DNA of 64,000 nt, from assembly GCF_900167945.1 (NCBI RefSeq), contig NZ_FUZA01000003.1:310001-374000 (forward strand). Direction: 5' to 3'. Position numbers and translations under genes: made by a program. Positions 45,705-55,011 of this stretch are shown piece by piece. How positions within the stretch are numbered: position 1 is the first letter of the stretch; each line of letters starts with the position of its first letter. Under the pieces are notes generated by a model. It ran no database searches and was not told the DNA's origin. It saw nothing but the letters and a program-made list of their open reading frames with translations. Source of the DNA: Dyadobacter psychrophilus. GTDB lineage: Bacteria > Bacteroidota > Bacteroidia > Cytophagales > Spirosomataceae.

Positions 45705-46031
45705 ATGGCGCAACATTATCGGTTCGACAAAGAAAAAGCATCCCGGCGGCCTGGCGTCACGCCGCTGAAAGATGCTATTGACCAAATGCTGGAAAAATAC
45801 CGGCTGCGCAACCGCTTCGATCAATCTTACGTTGTTGCGCATTGGGACAAAATCATGGGTTCCGCGATCGCAACCCGCACGAAAACCGTTTACATTAAAG
45901 ACAGGACCCTTTTTTTACAAATAGAATCCGCGCCGTTACGAAACGAACTCTTCCGCGCCAAAGCCAAGATCATCGAGCTGATCAACCGCGAAATGGGTTC
46001 GGATCTCCTGGAAGAAGTGGTTTTTATTTAG
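45705..46031 (+). CDS. DUF721 (DciA-related) domain protein
   Basis: 108 residues with a positively charged N-terminus (RFDKEKASRRPG) and the DUF721 core HWDKIMGSAIATRTKTVYIKD...LRNELFRAK. DUF721 is the domain of DciA, the helicase loader, and small members in this phylum may load DnaB; that is inference. A TACATTTG -7 box lies at 45677-45684 (no -33 partner), so the gene probably has its own promoter. Confidence 0.85.
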   Translation: MAQHYRFDKEKASRRPGVTPLKDAIDQMLEKYRLRNRFDQSYVVAHWDKIMGSAIATRTKTVYIKDRTLFLQIESAPLRNELFRAKAKIIELINREMGSDLLEEVVFI

Positions 46032-46074
46032 GGTAAACTCTGCTATCTTTAAGCTCCGTTTAAATAAAAAACAC

Positions 46075-46293
46075 ATGACAACACTATTCATAAACACCGA
46101 AGATCAAACTGTTTTAAAAGCGGTCAAAGCGCTTTTAACGGGTTTCAAAGTGACATTTGAGGAAGCTTCTGATAAAGAGTATGATCCTGAATTTGTGTCA
46201 ATGGTTCAAGAAGGTGAAAAGCAAATCAAGGCTGGTAAAACAGTCAAACTGAAAGAGGGTGAAAGCATATGGAATCTCGTATCTTCGAAATAG
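46075..46293 (+). CDS. DUF2683 family antitoxin
   Basis: 72 residues: MTTLFINTEDQTVLKAVKAL opens a short beta-helix region, followed by a charged tail, as in RelB/Phd-type antitoxins seen beside YoeB. A TATCTTTA box is at 46044-46051. The 3' end overlaps the toxin start by 25 bp, in another frame. It probably neutralises the downstream toxin by direct binding. Confidence 0.8.
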   Translation: MTTLFINTEDQTVLKAVKALLTGFKVTFEEASDKEYDPEFVSMVQEGEKQIKAGKTVKLKEGESIWNLVSSK

Positions 46294-46541
46294 AATTTAC
46301 GGAACTCGCTCTTCAACATTTAGCATTCTGGCATAAATCTGGTCAGAAAGCGCACATTAAAAAAATTGAACAACTGATTCGGTCCATCAGAGAAACGCCC
46401 ACTACGGGAATTGGAAAACCAGAACCTTTAAAACATCAGCTTGCCGGAAGATATTCCAGGCGAATAGATCAGGAACATAGGATCGTTTATAGAATTGGAA
46501 ATGATACAGTTTTTATCATTTCCATGAAGGGTCACTATTAG
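46269..46541 (+). CDS. yoeB: Txe/YoeB-family mRNA interferase toxin
   Basis: 90 residues of the RelE fold. The YoeB core is complete: the GKPEPLKHQLAGRYSRRIDQEHRIVYR stretch (with a catalytic-Glu-position residue and Arg) and a C-terminal KGHY (His89, Tyr90). YoeB cuts mRNA in the ribosomal A site, stopping translation. It is paired with the overlapping DUF2683 antitoxin. Confidence 0.9.
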   Translation: MESRIFEIEFTELALQHLAFWHKSGQKAHIKKIEQLIRSIRETPTTGIGKPEPLKHQLAGRYSRRIDQEHRIVYRIGNDTVFIISMKGHY

Positions 46542-46565
46542 CCAGAAAGCAAGCCATTACTGCGA

Positions 46566-47492
46566 ATGAATAAAATCAACCTTCCTCCCTTCCTTAAACC
46601 CGGTGATAAAATTGGCATTGTGGCTCCTGCCAGCGTTTTGAATTATGAGGATATTTTGCCGGGGATTGATATTTTCAGGAATGAATGGGGACTTGAAGTG
46701 ATTGAGGGCGAGACTTTAAAAACAGCTTCGAACCAGTTCTCAGCGTCTGACGATGTGCGTCTCACCGATCTGCAATCGATGTTGGATGATCCTTCAATAA
46801 AAGCCGTCATTGCTGCCCGTGGCGGTTATGGTTGTTCCCGCATCGTGGATCGGCTCAGCTTTGATCAATTTCTGAAAAATCCAAAATGGGTCGTGGGTTT
46901 CAGCGACCTTACCGTAATCCTTTCCCGGCTACTTGGCCTAGGTTATGCAAGTTTGCACGCACCAATGGCTAAGTCAATCACAACTGATGGGGCGGATCTG
47001 GCCAAAGAATCGCTCAGGCAAATGCTTTTTGGCAAAATGCCGCATTATACTGTCGAAAAACATGATTTGAACAGACTCGGAACTGCAAGCGGCCAAATTG
47101 TTGGCGGTAACCTTTGCCTATTGGCGCATATGATCGGGACTGAAACGGACGTGGATACGGACGGAAAAATCCTTTTTATCGAAGACATTAACGAATATCT
47201 CTACAACCTGGACCGCATGATGATCCAGATGAAACGGACTGGAAAATTCGACAAACTAGCCGGCTTGATCGTGGGACAATTTACTGACATGAAGGACAAT
47301 AACAGCCCGACATTTGGTAAAACTTACTACGAGATCATTCAGGAACACATTGCGGAGTTTGACTATCCGGTTTGCTTTGATTTCCCGGTAGGCCACGTTG
47401 GCGATAACCGTGCAATGGGCGTTGGCATGGAAGCTGTGTTGCATGTTACAAACGAAGAAGTCTCCTTCCAATTTGCAACTCCCAGAATTTAA
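46566..47492 (+). CDS. ldcA: LD-carboxypeptidase (S66 family)
   Basis: 308-residue cytosolic serine peptidase without a signal peptide. Nucleophile Ser is in VVGFSDLTVIL, and the partner Glu and His are in FIEDINEYLYNLDRMM and GHVGDNRAMG. The glycine-rich AARGGYGCSRI precedes it. The enzyme cuts the terminal D-Ala from muropeptide tetrapeptides during peptidoglycan recycling. The neighbouring NagZ-like fusion supports this role. It is followed by the SDR gene after 9 bp. Confidence 0.9.
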   Translation: MNKINLPPFLKPGDKIGIVAPASVLNYEDILPGIDIFRNEWGLEVIEGETLKTASNQFSASDDVRLTDLQSMLDDPSIKAVIAARGGYGCSRIVDRLSFDQFLKNPKWVVGFSDLTVILSRLLGLGYASLHAPMAKSITTDGADLAKESLRQMLFGKMPHYTVEKHDLNRLGTASGQIVGGNLCLLAHMIGTETDVDTDGKILFIEDINEYLYNLDRMMIQMKRTGKFDKLAGLIVGQFTDMKDNNSPTFGKTYYEIIQEHIAEFDYPVCFDFPVGHVGDNRAMGVGMEAVLHVTNEEVSFQFATPRI

Positions 47493-47501
47493 TCATCCCT
47501 T

Positions 47502-48302
47502 ATGGACACATTTAATGATAAAGTCGTCTGGATAACCGGCGCGTCATCCGGGATTGGGGAGGCGATAGCGCTTGCATTTGCGAAAGAGGGCGCTAAGCTC
47601 GTGCTCACAGCACGACGTGAAGAGGAGCTGCAAAGAGTGAAACAGCTATCCGGATTACCGGATGTATCTGTGTTGGTGCTTCCATTGGACGTCACCCAAT
47701 TCGATAAAGCCCAAGGCGCTGCCGAGCAGGTGATTGCACATTTCGGCCGTATTGACATTATGGTGCACAATGCCGGTGTCAGCCAAAGATCTTATGTAAA
47801 CGATACGGCGCTGGATGTTTACCAGAAGCTGATGAATGTGAATTTTTTCAGTACGGTGGCGCTTACAAAGGCTGTTTTGCCTTACATGGTGAAGCAAAAA
47901 AGCGGACATTTTATAGTTATCAGCAGCGTTGCAGGTAAAATCGGCACGATTATGCGATCGGGTTATAATGCTGCAAAACATGCATTGCACGGGTTTTACG
48001 ACTCTCTGCGTGCAGAAGGTTACAAGGATAATATCAAAGTAACGACCATCTGCCCAGGTTACATTCGCACCAACATTTCACTGAATGCTATGGATGCTTC
48101 TGGAAGTAAATTTGGCAAAATGGACTCTAATCAGGCAAAAGGAATCCCTGCCGAAGAATGTGCACGGCGAATTTTGGAAGCGGTAAAAAAGGACAAAAAG
48201 GAAATTTACATTGGTGGACTAAAAGAAGTGGCCGCCATTTATGTAAAGCGTTTTTTACCAAATCTGCTTTTCGATCAGGTCCGCAAGAACATTCCGGAAT
48301 AA
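47502..48302 (+). CDS. SDR-family oxidoreductase
   Basis: 266-residue classical short-chain dehydrogenase. The Rossmann motif ITGASSGIGEA, NNAG-equivalent HNAGVSQR, Ser in VISSVAGKIG and the Tyr-x-x-x-Lys (YNAAKHALHG) are intact, with a PGYIRT C-terminal part. The ending resembles DHRS7-like SDRs. The substrate is unknown. It converges on the M20 gene with a 5-bp gap. Confidence 0.9.
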   Translation: MDTFNDKVVWITGASSGIGEAIALAFAKEGAKLVLTARREEELQRVKQLSGLPDVSVLVLPLDVTQFDKAQGAAEQVIAHFGRIDIMVHNAGVSQRSYVNDTALDVYQKLMNVNFFSTVALTKAVLPYMVKQKSGHFIVISSVAGKIGTIMRSGYNAAKHALHGFYDSLRAEGYKDNIKVTTICPGYIRTNISLNAMDASGSKFGKMDSNQAKGIPAEECARRILEAVKKDKKEIYIGGLKEVAAIYVKRFLPNLLFDQVRKNIPE

Positions 48303-48307
48303 ACTGA

Positions 48308-49636
48308 TTATTTGCTTTTCGCTTTCTTAACGTCATTTGTTTTAGCCATTTGCAAATAATCTGTTGCCAAACGGCTCAGCGAACGAACACCTAAAACCAG
48401 GCTGCTTTCGTCCACATAAAAATCAGGCGTGTGGTGCGGAGCTGCTTCTTCTATTGACTTCCCTTTTGGCATTCCGCCCAGAAAAAAGAAAAACCCAGGC
48501 ACTTTTTGCTGAAAATAGGAGAAATCCTCAGCCCCGGTTTTAGCCGGAATTAGAGACACATTGCCTTTTCCCGCCACATTGTCCAGCGTCCCGATCATTT
48601 TTGCAGTTAATGCTTCATTGTTGAATGTCACAGGATACATGACGTTGATATTCACCTTCGCTGACGCACCTGCACTCTCCGCAATGTTGGTTGCAATCTC
48701 GTTCATACGCTTGTGCACATATGTATGCATGCCCTCGTCAAATGTGCGGATCGTGCCTATCATTTTGACACTTTCCGGAATAATGTTCTGTCGGATTCCG
48801 CCATTCACAGCACCAACCGTTACCACCGCCGGTGCCTGGGTAAGGTTAAGGTTGCGGCTCACAATTGTTTGCAATCCCATGATGATCTGTGAAGAAGTCA
48901 CAATCGGATCGACGCCGGACCAGGGATAAGCACCATGCGTTTGCTTTCCCTTTACATCAATGCTGAAAAAATCAACTGCCGCCATAGTCGCTCCCGGCTT
49001 GTAGGCAATCTTCCCGACCTCTATCAAGGCATCAATATGCAGCCCGAAAATGGCCTCAACCGTTGGATTTTCAAGTACGCCCTCTTTCACCATCAGTTTA
49101 GCACCGCCCTCCTCCCCTTCCGGAGCGCCTTCCTCGGCCGGCTGGAAAATAAACTTAACCGTCCCAGGAATTTCGTTCTTCATTCCCGCGAGCACTTCCG
49201 CAACACCCATCAGGATTGCGATGTGCGTATCATGGCCGCAGGCATGCATTACGCCCGTTTTTTGACCATTATAATCAACATTAACAGTCGACTTAAAAGG
49301 CACATCCACGCGTTCGGTAACAGGCAAGCCATCCATGTCCGCTCTCAGCGCCACAACCGGCCCCGGCTTCCCACCTTTCAGCAACCCCACTACACCCGTA
49401 TGCGCTATGCCGGTTTGCACTTCCATGCCCAATTGCTTGAGGTGATTTGCGACTTTCTCAGCGGTTTTGAATTCACGGTTCCCTAACTCCGGATTCTGAT
49501 GAAAATCCCGACGCCATTCAACCAGCTTTTTTTCTAGTGATTGTGCCTTCTGATCAATTGAGGCGGGCAAATTGGATTGTGCGTGTAATTGCATACATGA
49601 CAAAACAAACGCGAACGGGAGTAGTTGTTTGAGCAT
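48308..49636 (-). CDS. exported M20-family amidohydrolase
   Basis: 442 residues with a signal peptide (PFAFVLSCMQLHAQS). The M20 di-zinc set is visible: HACGHDTHIA, the FQPAEEGAP loop, IFGLHID and a C-terminal HHTPDFYVDE. It is close to N-acyl-amino-acid or hippurate amidohydrolases (LRADMDGLPVTE). Being exported, it probably trims acylated amino acids or peptides in the periplasm. It is divergent from SusC 1. Confidence 0.93.
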   Translation of the reverse strand: MLKQLLPFAFVLSCMQLHAQSNLPASIDQKAQSLEKKLVEWRRDFHQNPELGNREFKTAEKVANHLKQLGMEVQTGIAHTGVVGLLKGGKPGPVVALRADMDGLPVTERVDVPFKSTVNVDYNGQKTGVMHACGHDTHIAILMGVAEVLAGMKNEIPGTVKFIFQPAEEGAPEGEEGGAKLMVKEGVLENPTVEAIFGLHIDALIEVGKIAYKPGATMAAVDFFSIDVKGKQTHGAYPWSGVDPIVTSSQIIMGLQTIVSRNLNLTQAPAVVTVGAVNGGIRQNIIPESVKMIGTIRTFDEGMHTYVHKRMNEIATNIAESAGASAKVNINVMYPVTFNNEALTAKMIGTLDNVAGKGNVSLIPAKTGAEDFSYFQQKVPGFFFFLGGMPKGKSIEEAAPHHTPDFYVDESSLVLGVRSLSRLATDYLQMAKTNDVKKAKSK

Positions 49637-50065
49637 AATTGAAAGGACAAGAAAACTTTAAATTATTGGAATAATCCTATACAAAAAGATCTTAGTTAAC
49701 GGTTTGGAGCGAATAAATTCTAAAAAAATATAATTTAGATTCTTCTTGTTTACATAAACGTATATGGATAGCGTCAAACTAATTAGCCATTTACTATTCT
49801 TAAAACCAGTTACCTGTAATGATACGAAAAAGTTAAAGAAAGCACCTTATTGTTAACAAATATATAACAGGAATGGAATTTTTAGAAAAATCAAACATTT
49901 AAAAAATCGCAAAAAATGCCCTATTCCAGGTATAAAATTCGCCGAAAACATAGGGGATACCAAAGTTTATTTTGAAAATTTGCAATTAAAAGGTTGTAAT
50001 GGTTAAACTAATAATTATTTTTGCAACATTATGTTAACATAACAAATCTAACTCTTTTAACACGT
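49637..50065. other. 429-bp intergenic region before the first SusC gene
   Basis: AT-rich gap between divergent genes. It holds the SusC promoter at 49994-50023. The rest (49637-49980) shows no gene, tRNA or repeat that I recognised, so it may carry regulator sites not resolvable by eye. Confidence 0.5.
49994..50023 (+). promoter_or_regulatory. promoter of the first SusC/SusD operon
   Basis: TTG, 19 bases, then TATTTTTG (exact TAnnTTTG). The leader shares TAACAAAyCTAACT with the second SusC gene's leader at the same position just before the start codon. Confidence 0.6.
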
Positions 50066-53000
50066 ATGAGGAAGACTCTATTAACCCTACTGGGATGCTT
50101 GCTGCTATTGACCGCACAGGTATTTGCCCAGGATCGCGCCGTGACCGGTAAAGTCAGCGCTGAAGACGGCTCAGTGCTGCCGGGTGTGAACATTTCTTTG
50201 AAAGGTACTAATCGCGGTACCACCACCAACGCCCAGGGAGAATTTTCGATTAATGCAGAATCGAGTTCTACGCTGGTATTTAGCTTCATCGGTTTTCAGA
50301 CTCAGGAAGCCGTAGTAGGAAGTCAAACCACTATTAACATTTCTCTTAAGAATGATGTAAGCCAGTTACAGGAAGTTGTTGTAACGGCATTAGGCCAGGA
50401 AAGAAAAAGAAATGAGTTGGTTTATGCTGCCCAGCAAGTATCGGCTGAACAGATAACCCAGGCAAGGAACCCAAGTCTTATGAATGCCCTTTCAGGTAAA
50501 GTTGCTGGTCTTGATATCAAAACCAACAACAACATGGGCGGTTCAACAAACGTGATCATTCGTGGTTACAAATCCATTACAGGTAACAACCAGGCGCTTT
50601 TCGTAATTGACGGTGTGCCTGTTACCAACGCTAACACGAACACTACTGATCAGCAAACAGGTCGCGCAGGAACGGATTACGGTAATGCTGCATCAGACAT
50701 CAACCCTGATAACGTTGCCTCTATCAACGTATTGAAAGGTGCTGCTGCAACTGCACTTTACGGTTCACGCGCTTCAAACGGTGTGATTTTAATCACTACC
50801 AAACAAGGTCGTAAAAACAGCTTCGACGTTACAGTTAACAGCGGTGTGACCTGGGGTAAAATTGACAAATCAACATTTGTTAAATATCAGAAGGAATACG
50901 GTGCAGGTTACGGTGGCAACGGTTCTGCCGATCAGTTCTATCGCGGTGACCTGGGTTCAGGCGAAGGCGATATCGCTGTTTTCGATGCAGATGCTTCGTT
51001 CGGAGCGAAATTCGATCCGAGCCGCATGGTTTATCAGTGGGATGCCATCGACCCGTTCTCTCCCAACTTCGGAAAAATGCGTCCATGGGTTGCGGCTGCT
51101 AACGGACCTGACAAATTTTACGAAACTGCGGTAAACTCTAACCAAAGCGTGAGCATCACCGGTGGTGGTGACAACTCAACTTTCAAGGTAGGTTTTACAA
51201 GAAATGATGAAAAAGGAGTTTTGCCAAACAGTAAGTTAGGTAAAAACCTTTTCAACTTCTCTGCTTCTTATGATCTGACTAAAAAACTAACTGTTTCGGC
51301 TAACGCCAACTACTCACAAATTAAAGGTATGGGTAGATATGGAACGGGTTACGATGGTAAAAACCCTAACCAGCAGTTCAGACAATGGTTCCAGACAAAC
51401 GTTGATCTTTTGGAACAAAAAGAAGCTTATTTCAGAAACGGACAGGATGTAACCTGGAACTGGGGTGACCCAACAGCGCCAATCGATCAGAACGGCCCGA
51501 TTTATTCTGAAAACCCATACTTCTCTCGCTACAAAAATTATAGCAATGACAGCCGTGATAACTTCTTCGGTTACACACAAGCGGTTTACAAAATTGCTCC
51601 CTGGGTTGACCTGACAGGCCGTTTTGCTTACAATGGCACAAATGACATGCAGGAAGAAAGAATTGCTTTCGGAAGCGCAGGTCCTGCGGAATACAGCAGA
51701 TTTAACCGTTCGTTTAACGAAACCAACCTAGACGTTATCTTCAATTTCCGCAAGGCGATCACAAAAGATATCAACTTCTCCGGTTTATTAGGAGGAAGCA
51801 TGCGTAGATCAAAAGAAACCTCTATCCGCGCAAAAACCAATGGTGGAATGGTTGTTCCTGACCTTTACTCTCTTGGAAACAGTGTGAACCCGATTGAAGC
51901 ACCAAGCGAAGTTTACAGAAGAATCGGTGTGGATGGTATCTACGGACAGGCTTCTTTCGGTTACAAAGAACTGGTTAACCTTGATTTGACTGCAAGACAA
52001 GACAAATCGACCACGCTTCCATCCGGAAACAACACGTATTTCTACCCTGCGATCGGTGCTAACTTCAACTTCTCCAACCTGGAAATGTTTAAGACACCTT
52101 GGTTGACAATGGGTAAATTGAGCGCTAACTACGCTGAGGTAGGTAATGATGCACCTTGGGGTAGCGTTCTTGACGTATATGACAAACCAACTGGTATCGG
52201 TTCTGTTCCATACTTTACATTGCGTAACACGAAGAACAATCCTAACTTGAAGCCTGAGCGCACTAAAAACCTTGAATTCGGTCTTGAAACTGCATTCCTG
52301 GATGATCGCGTAGGTTTTAACATTACTTATTACAAATCGAACACGCTGGATCAAATCCTTCCTGTAACGATTAGTGCTGCAACCGGTTATGCATTCCGTT
52401 ATGTAAACTCAGGTGAAGTAGAAAACAAAGGGATTGAAATCTCTGCATATGTAACGCCGATCAGAACCGCTGATTTCTCGTGGACAGTGAATGCCAACTT
52501 TGCACGTAACAGAAATAAAGTATTAAGCCTTTATGGAGACGTACAAAACGTACAAATCGCAGCACCTCAGGGTGGTGTTACTTTGAACGCAGCTATCAAG
52601 AAGAACCCGGACGGATCGGTTGAAGGCCTTCCATTCGGTATCATTCGCGGTACAAACTTCGTTTACCACGAAAATGGACAGAAAATCGTAAGACCAAATG
52701 GTCTGTATCAGGCATCTGCCAGCTCTGCGGAAGTTATTGGAAATCCAAACCCAGACTGGATCGGTGGTTTGAGCAATACACTTAAATACAAATCCGTTTC
52801 GTTAAGCTTCCTGCTTGATGTACGTCACGGCGGAGATGTTTGGTCACTTGACCAATGGTATGGTGAAGGAACAGGTTTGTACCCGATCACTGCCGGTTTG
52901 AACGAAAATGGTGTTGAGAAAAGAGCTCCTGTTGCACAAGGCGGCGGTGTTTTATTCCCAGGTGTTCAGGCTGATGGTTCTCCTAACACAGTTCGTGCTG

Positions 53001-53329
53001 CGAACGTAGACGGAAACGGTGCAACTGCATACGGATATCCAGGAAACCCTCCACGTGCGATGTACATCTACGATGGTAGCTATGTAAAATTGAGAGAAGT
53101 TGCCTTGACTTTCGGTGTCCCTCAGTCAATCGTTACTAAACTTCGCGCATTCAAATCAATCGACCTTTCTTTGATCGGACGTAACCTTTGGATCATCCAC
53201 AAAAACATGGAATACTCTGATCCGGAAGAAGGATTGGGTTCGGGATTATCTAACGGTGCAGGTGGATACCAAAGCGGTGCATACCCGGCTGTAAGAAGTT
53301 ATGGTTTCAATGTTAAATTCCGTTTCTAA
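50066..53329 (+). CDS. SusC/RagA-family TonB-linked outer-membrane protein 1
   Basis: 1087 residues from ATG 50066 (an upstream ORF start at 50021 is rejected). Signal peptide (LLTLLGCLLLLTAQVFAQ), CarboxypepD_reg-like domain (VTGKVSAEDGSVLPGVNISL), SusC plug (QEVVVTALGQERKRNEL, NNQALFVIDGVPV) and a barrel ending RSYGFNVKFRF. SusC barrels import oligomers delivered by their SusD lid. No sugar-active gene is adjacent, so the ligand is not identified. Confidence 0.93.
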   Translation: MRKTLLTLLGCLLLLTAQVFAQDRAVTGKVSAEDGSVLPGVNISLKGTNRGTTTNAQGEFSINAESSSTLVFSFIGFQTQEAVVGSQTTINISLKNDVSQLQEVVVTALGQERKRNELVYAAQQVSAEQITQARNPSLMNALSGKVAGLDIKTNNNMGGSTNVIIRGYKSITGNNQALFVIDGVPVTNANTNTTDQQTGRAGTDYGNAASDINPDNVASINVLKGAAATALYGSRASNGVILITTKQGRKNSFDVTVNSGVTWGKIDKSTFVKYQKEYGAGYGGNGSADQFYRGDLGSGEGDIAVFDADASFGAKFDPSRMVYQWDAIDPFSPNFGKMRPWVAAANGPDKFYETAVNSNQSVSITGGGDNSTFKVGFTRNDEKGVLPNSKLGKNLFNFSASYDLTKKLTVSANANYSQIKGMGRYGTGYDGKNPNQQFRQWFQTNVDLLEQKEAYFRNGQDVTWNWGDPTAPIDQNGPIYSENPYFSRYKNYSNDSRDNFFGYTQAVYKIAPWVDLTGRFAYNGTNDMQEERIAFGSAGPAEYSRFNRSFNETNLDVIFNFRKAITKDINFSGLLGGSMRRSKETSIRAKTNGGMVVPDLYSLGNSVNPIEAPSEVYRRIGVDGIYGQASFGYKELVNLDLTARQDKSTTLPSGNNTYFYPAIGANFNFSNLEMFKTPWLTMGKLSANYAEVGNDAPWGSVLDVYDKPTGIGSVPYFTLRNTKNNPNLKPERTKNLEFGLETAFLDDRVGFNITYYKSNTLDQILPVTISAATGYAFRYVNSGEVENKGIEISAYVTPIRTADFSWTVNANFARNRNKVLSLYGDVQNVQIAAPQGGVTLNAAIKKNPDGSVEGLPFGIIRGTNFVYHENGQKIVRPNGLYQASASSAEVIGNPNPDWIGGLSNTLKYKSVSLSFLLDVRHGGDVWSLDQWYGEGTGLYPITAGLNENGVEKRAPVAQGGGVLFPGVQADGSPNTVRAANVDGNGATAYGYPGNPPRAMYIYDGSYVKLREVALTFGVPQSIVTKLRAFKSIDLSLIGRNLWIIHKNMEYSDPEEGLGSGLSNGAGGYQSGAYPAVRSYGFNVKFRF

Positions 53330-53337
53330 TAACCAAT

Positions 53338-54774
53338 ATGAAAAAACTAATCATTTTCTTTCTACCCGTTCTCCTGCTGACCGCTTGCGTCGACAGTCTG
53401 GACGACTACAACGTAGATCAGAAACGTGCCACGGTTGTTCCACCGGTAACACTTTTCTCGAATGCACTGAAAGGCCTGGCAGATACATTGACCAGCCCAA
53501 ACGTAAACGTAAACAACTATCGTTTATACGTTCAACATTGGTCTACAACGACTTATCTTGATGAGCCAAGATATAACCTGACTGCGCGTACAATTCCACA
53601 GGCTTTCTGGCAGGGATTATACAAAGGTGTAATTTCCGATTTGACCGAAGCTAAAAGATTGGTAAATGAGGATGCGCTTTTGGGTGCTCCATCAAAAGAA
53701 GTTCAATTGGCTCAAATCGAGATCATTGAAGTATTAGCCTGGGCTGACCTCGTTAACACTTTTGGAAACATTCCTTATACAGAGGCAATGAATCCTGAGA
53801 ACCCGTTGCCTAAGTACGACGATGCAAAAACGATCTACGACGACCTGCTTGCACGTTTGGATGCGGCTTTGCCAAAGCTGAACACAACAGGAACTCCTTT
53901 CGAGGACGGTGACCTGCTTTACAAAGGCGACATTGCATTGTGGAAAAAATTCGGAAATTCTCTGAAACTGAAGCTGGCAATGATCATTGCGGACAGCGAT
54001 CCGGCAAAAGCAAAAACAATGGTTGCACAAGCTGCACCTAACGTGTTTACTTCTAATGCTGATAAAGCTGCATTCCCTTACATTGGTACGCCTCCAAACT
54101 ACAATCCAATTGCACAAAACCTGAATCCATTGTATTCTACCCGTCAGGATTTTGTTGCTTCGGAAACATTGGTTAATCCAATGAATGAACTGAACGACCC
54201 AAGGAGAGAGCAATTCTTCACAGCGGTTGGTGGTAAATACGTTGGAGGAAAATACGGAATGCTGAACACTTACTCTGCATTCTCTCACGTAGCAGACAAA
54301 ATCATTGAGCCAGATCTGGAAGGTTTGCTGCTTGACTATTCAGAAGTTGAATTCTTGCTGGCTGAAGCCGTTGAAAGAGCTTTTATTACTGGTTCTGCTG
54401 CTGATCACTACAACAAAGCTGTAACTGCTTCTATCACTTACTGGGGTGGAACACCTGCGCAAGCAACAGCTTATCTGGCACAACCAAAAGTGGCTTATGC
54501 AACTGCCGCAACCAATTGGAAAGAGAAAATCGGTTTCCAGAAATGGATCGCTCTTTACAACAGGGGATGGGAATCATGGGTTGAATGGAGAAGATTGGAT
54601 TACCCGAAATTGCTTCCTCCATCAGGCGGAAACGTTCCAGCGGGACTTGCCATTCCAGTTCGTATCATCTACCCAATCAACGAACAGACATTGAACCCAG
54701 CTAACCGTGAAGCGGCTGCCGGCGCAATTGGCGGTGACCTTGCAACGACTAAGCTTTGGTGGGATAAGTTCTAA
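53338..54774 (+). CDS. SusD/RagB-family nutrient-binding lipoprotein 1
   Basis: 478-residue lipoprotein with the SusD-like_2 style; signal peptide ending LLTAC. Helical TPR-like segments and WQGLYKGVISDLTEAK, AWADLVNTFGNIPYTEAMN and GWESWVEWRRLDYPKLLP are typical. It caps the SusC barrel encoded 8 bp upstream. A strong terminator follows, so the pair forms a two-gene operon. Confidence 0.92.
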   Translation: MKKLIIFFLPVLLLTACVDSLDDYNVDQKRATVVPPVTLFSNALKGLADTLTSPNVNVNNYRLYVQHWSTTTYLDEPRYNLTARTIPQAFWQGLYKGVISDLTEAKRLVNEDALLGAPSKEVQLAQIEIIEVLAWADLVNTFGNIPYTEAMNPENPLPKYDDAKTIYDDLLARLDAALPKLNTTGTPFEDGDLLYKGDIALWKKFGNSLKLKLAMIIADSDPAKAKTMVAQAAPNVFTSNADKAAFPYIGTPPNYNPIAQNLNPLYSTRQDFVASETLVNPMNELNDPRREQFFTAVGGKYVGGKYGMLNTYSAFSHVADKIIEPDLEGLLLDYSEVEFLLAEAVERAFITGSAADHYNKAVTASITYWGGTPAQATAYLAQPKVAYATAATNWKEKIGFQKWIALYNRGWESWVEWRRLDYPKLLPPSGGNVPAGLAIPVRIIYPINEQTLNPANREAAAGAIGGDLATTKLWWDKF

Positions 54775-54794
54775 ACAGACTTAACTACATACAC

Positions 54795-54825
54795 AAAAAA
54801 AGGGGACAGATTGTCCCCTTTTTTT
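54795..54825 (+). terminator. Rho-independent terminator of the first SusCD operon
   Basis: AAAAAAAGGGGACA-GAT-TGTCCCCTTTTTTT, a perfect GC-rich stem with T-run. Confidence 0.9.
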
Positions 54826-54951
54826 GTGCCATATTTTTGACAAATACAACGTGAAGCGCTAAAAATTTGGAATAATACCACCAGCATAAAATATAATATA
54901 CGGAAACTGCTAACCAGACAAAATTTTAATTTAGAAAAGGTGACTTATTAA

Positions 54952-54981
54952 TTGCAATTGTCAAAACAATAATTATTTTTA
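54952..54981 (+). promoter_or_regulatory. promoter of the second SusCD operon
   Basis: TTG, 19 bases, then TATTTTTA, with the same spacing and flanking AATAATTATTTTT as the first SusC promoter. Confidence 0.55.
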
Positions 54982-55011
54982 CAGTAAGCTTTTAATAACA
55001 AACCTAACTTG

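Noticed and set aside
48935..49486. 183-residue frame opposite the M20 amidohydrolase
   Set aside because: Fully contained in an intact M20 gene with catalytic motifs, so treated as a shadow.
51809..54288. Two antisense frames above 180 residues (51809-52354 and 53734-54288) inside the SusC and SusD genes
   Set aside because: They mirror strongly conserved coding sequence, and no signal, motif or ribosome-binding site supports them.
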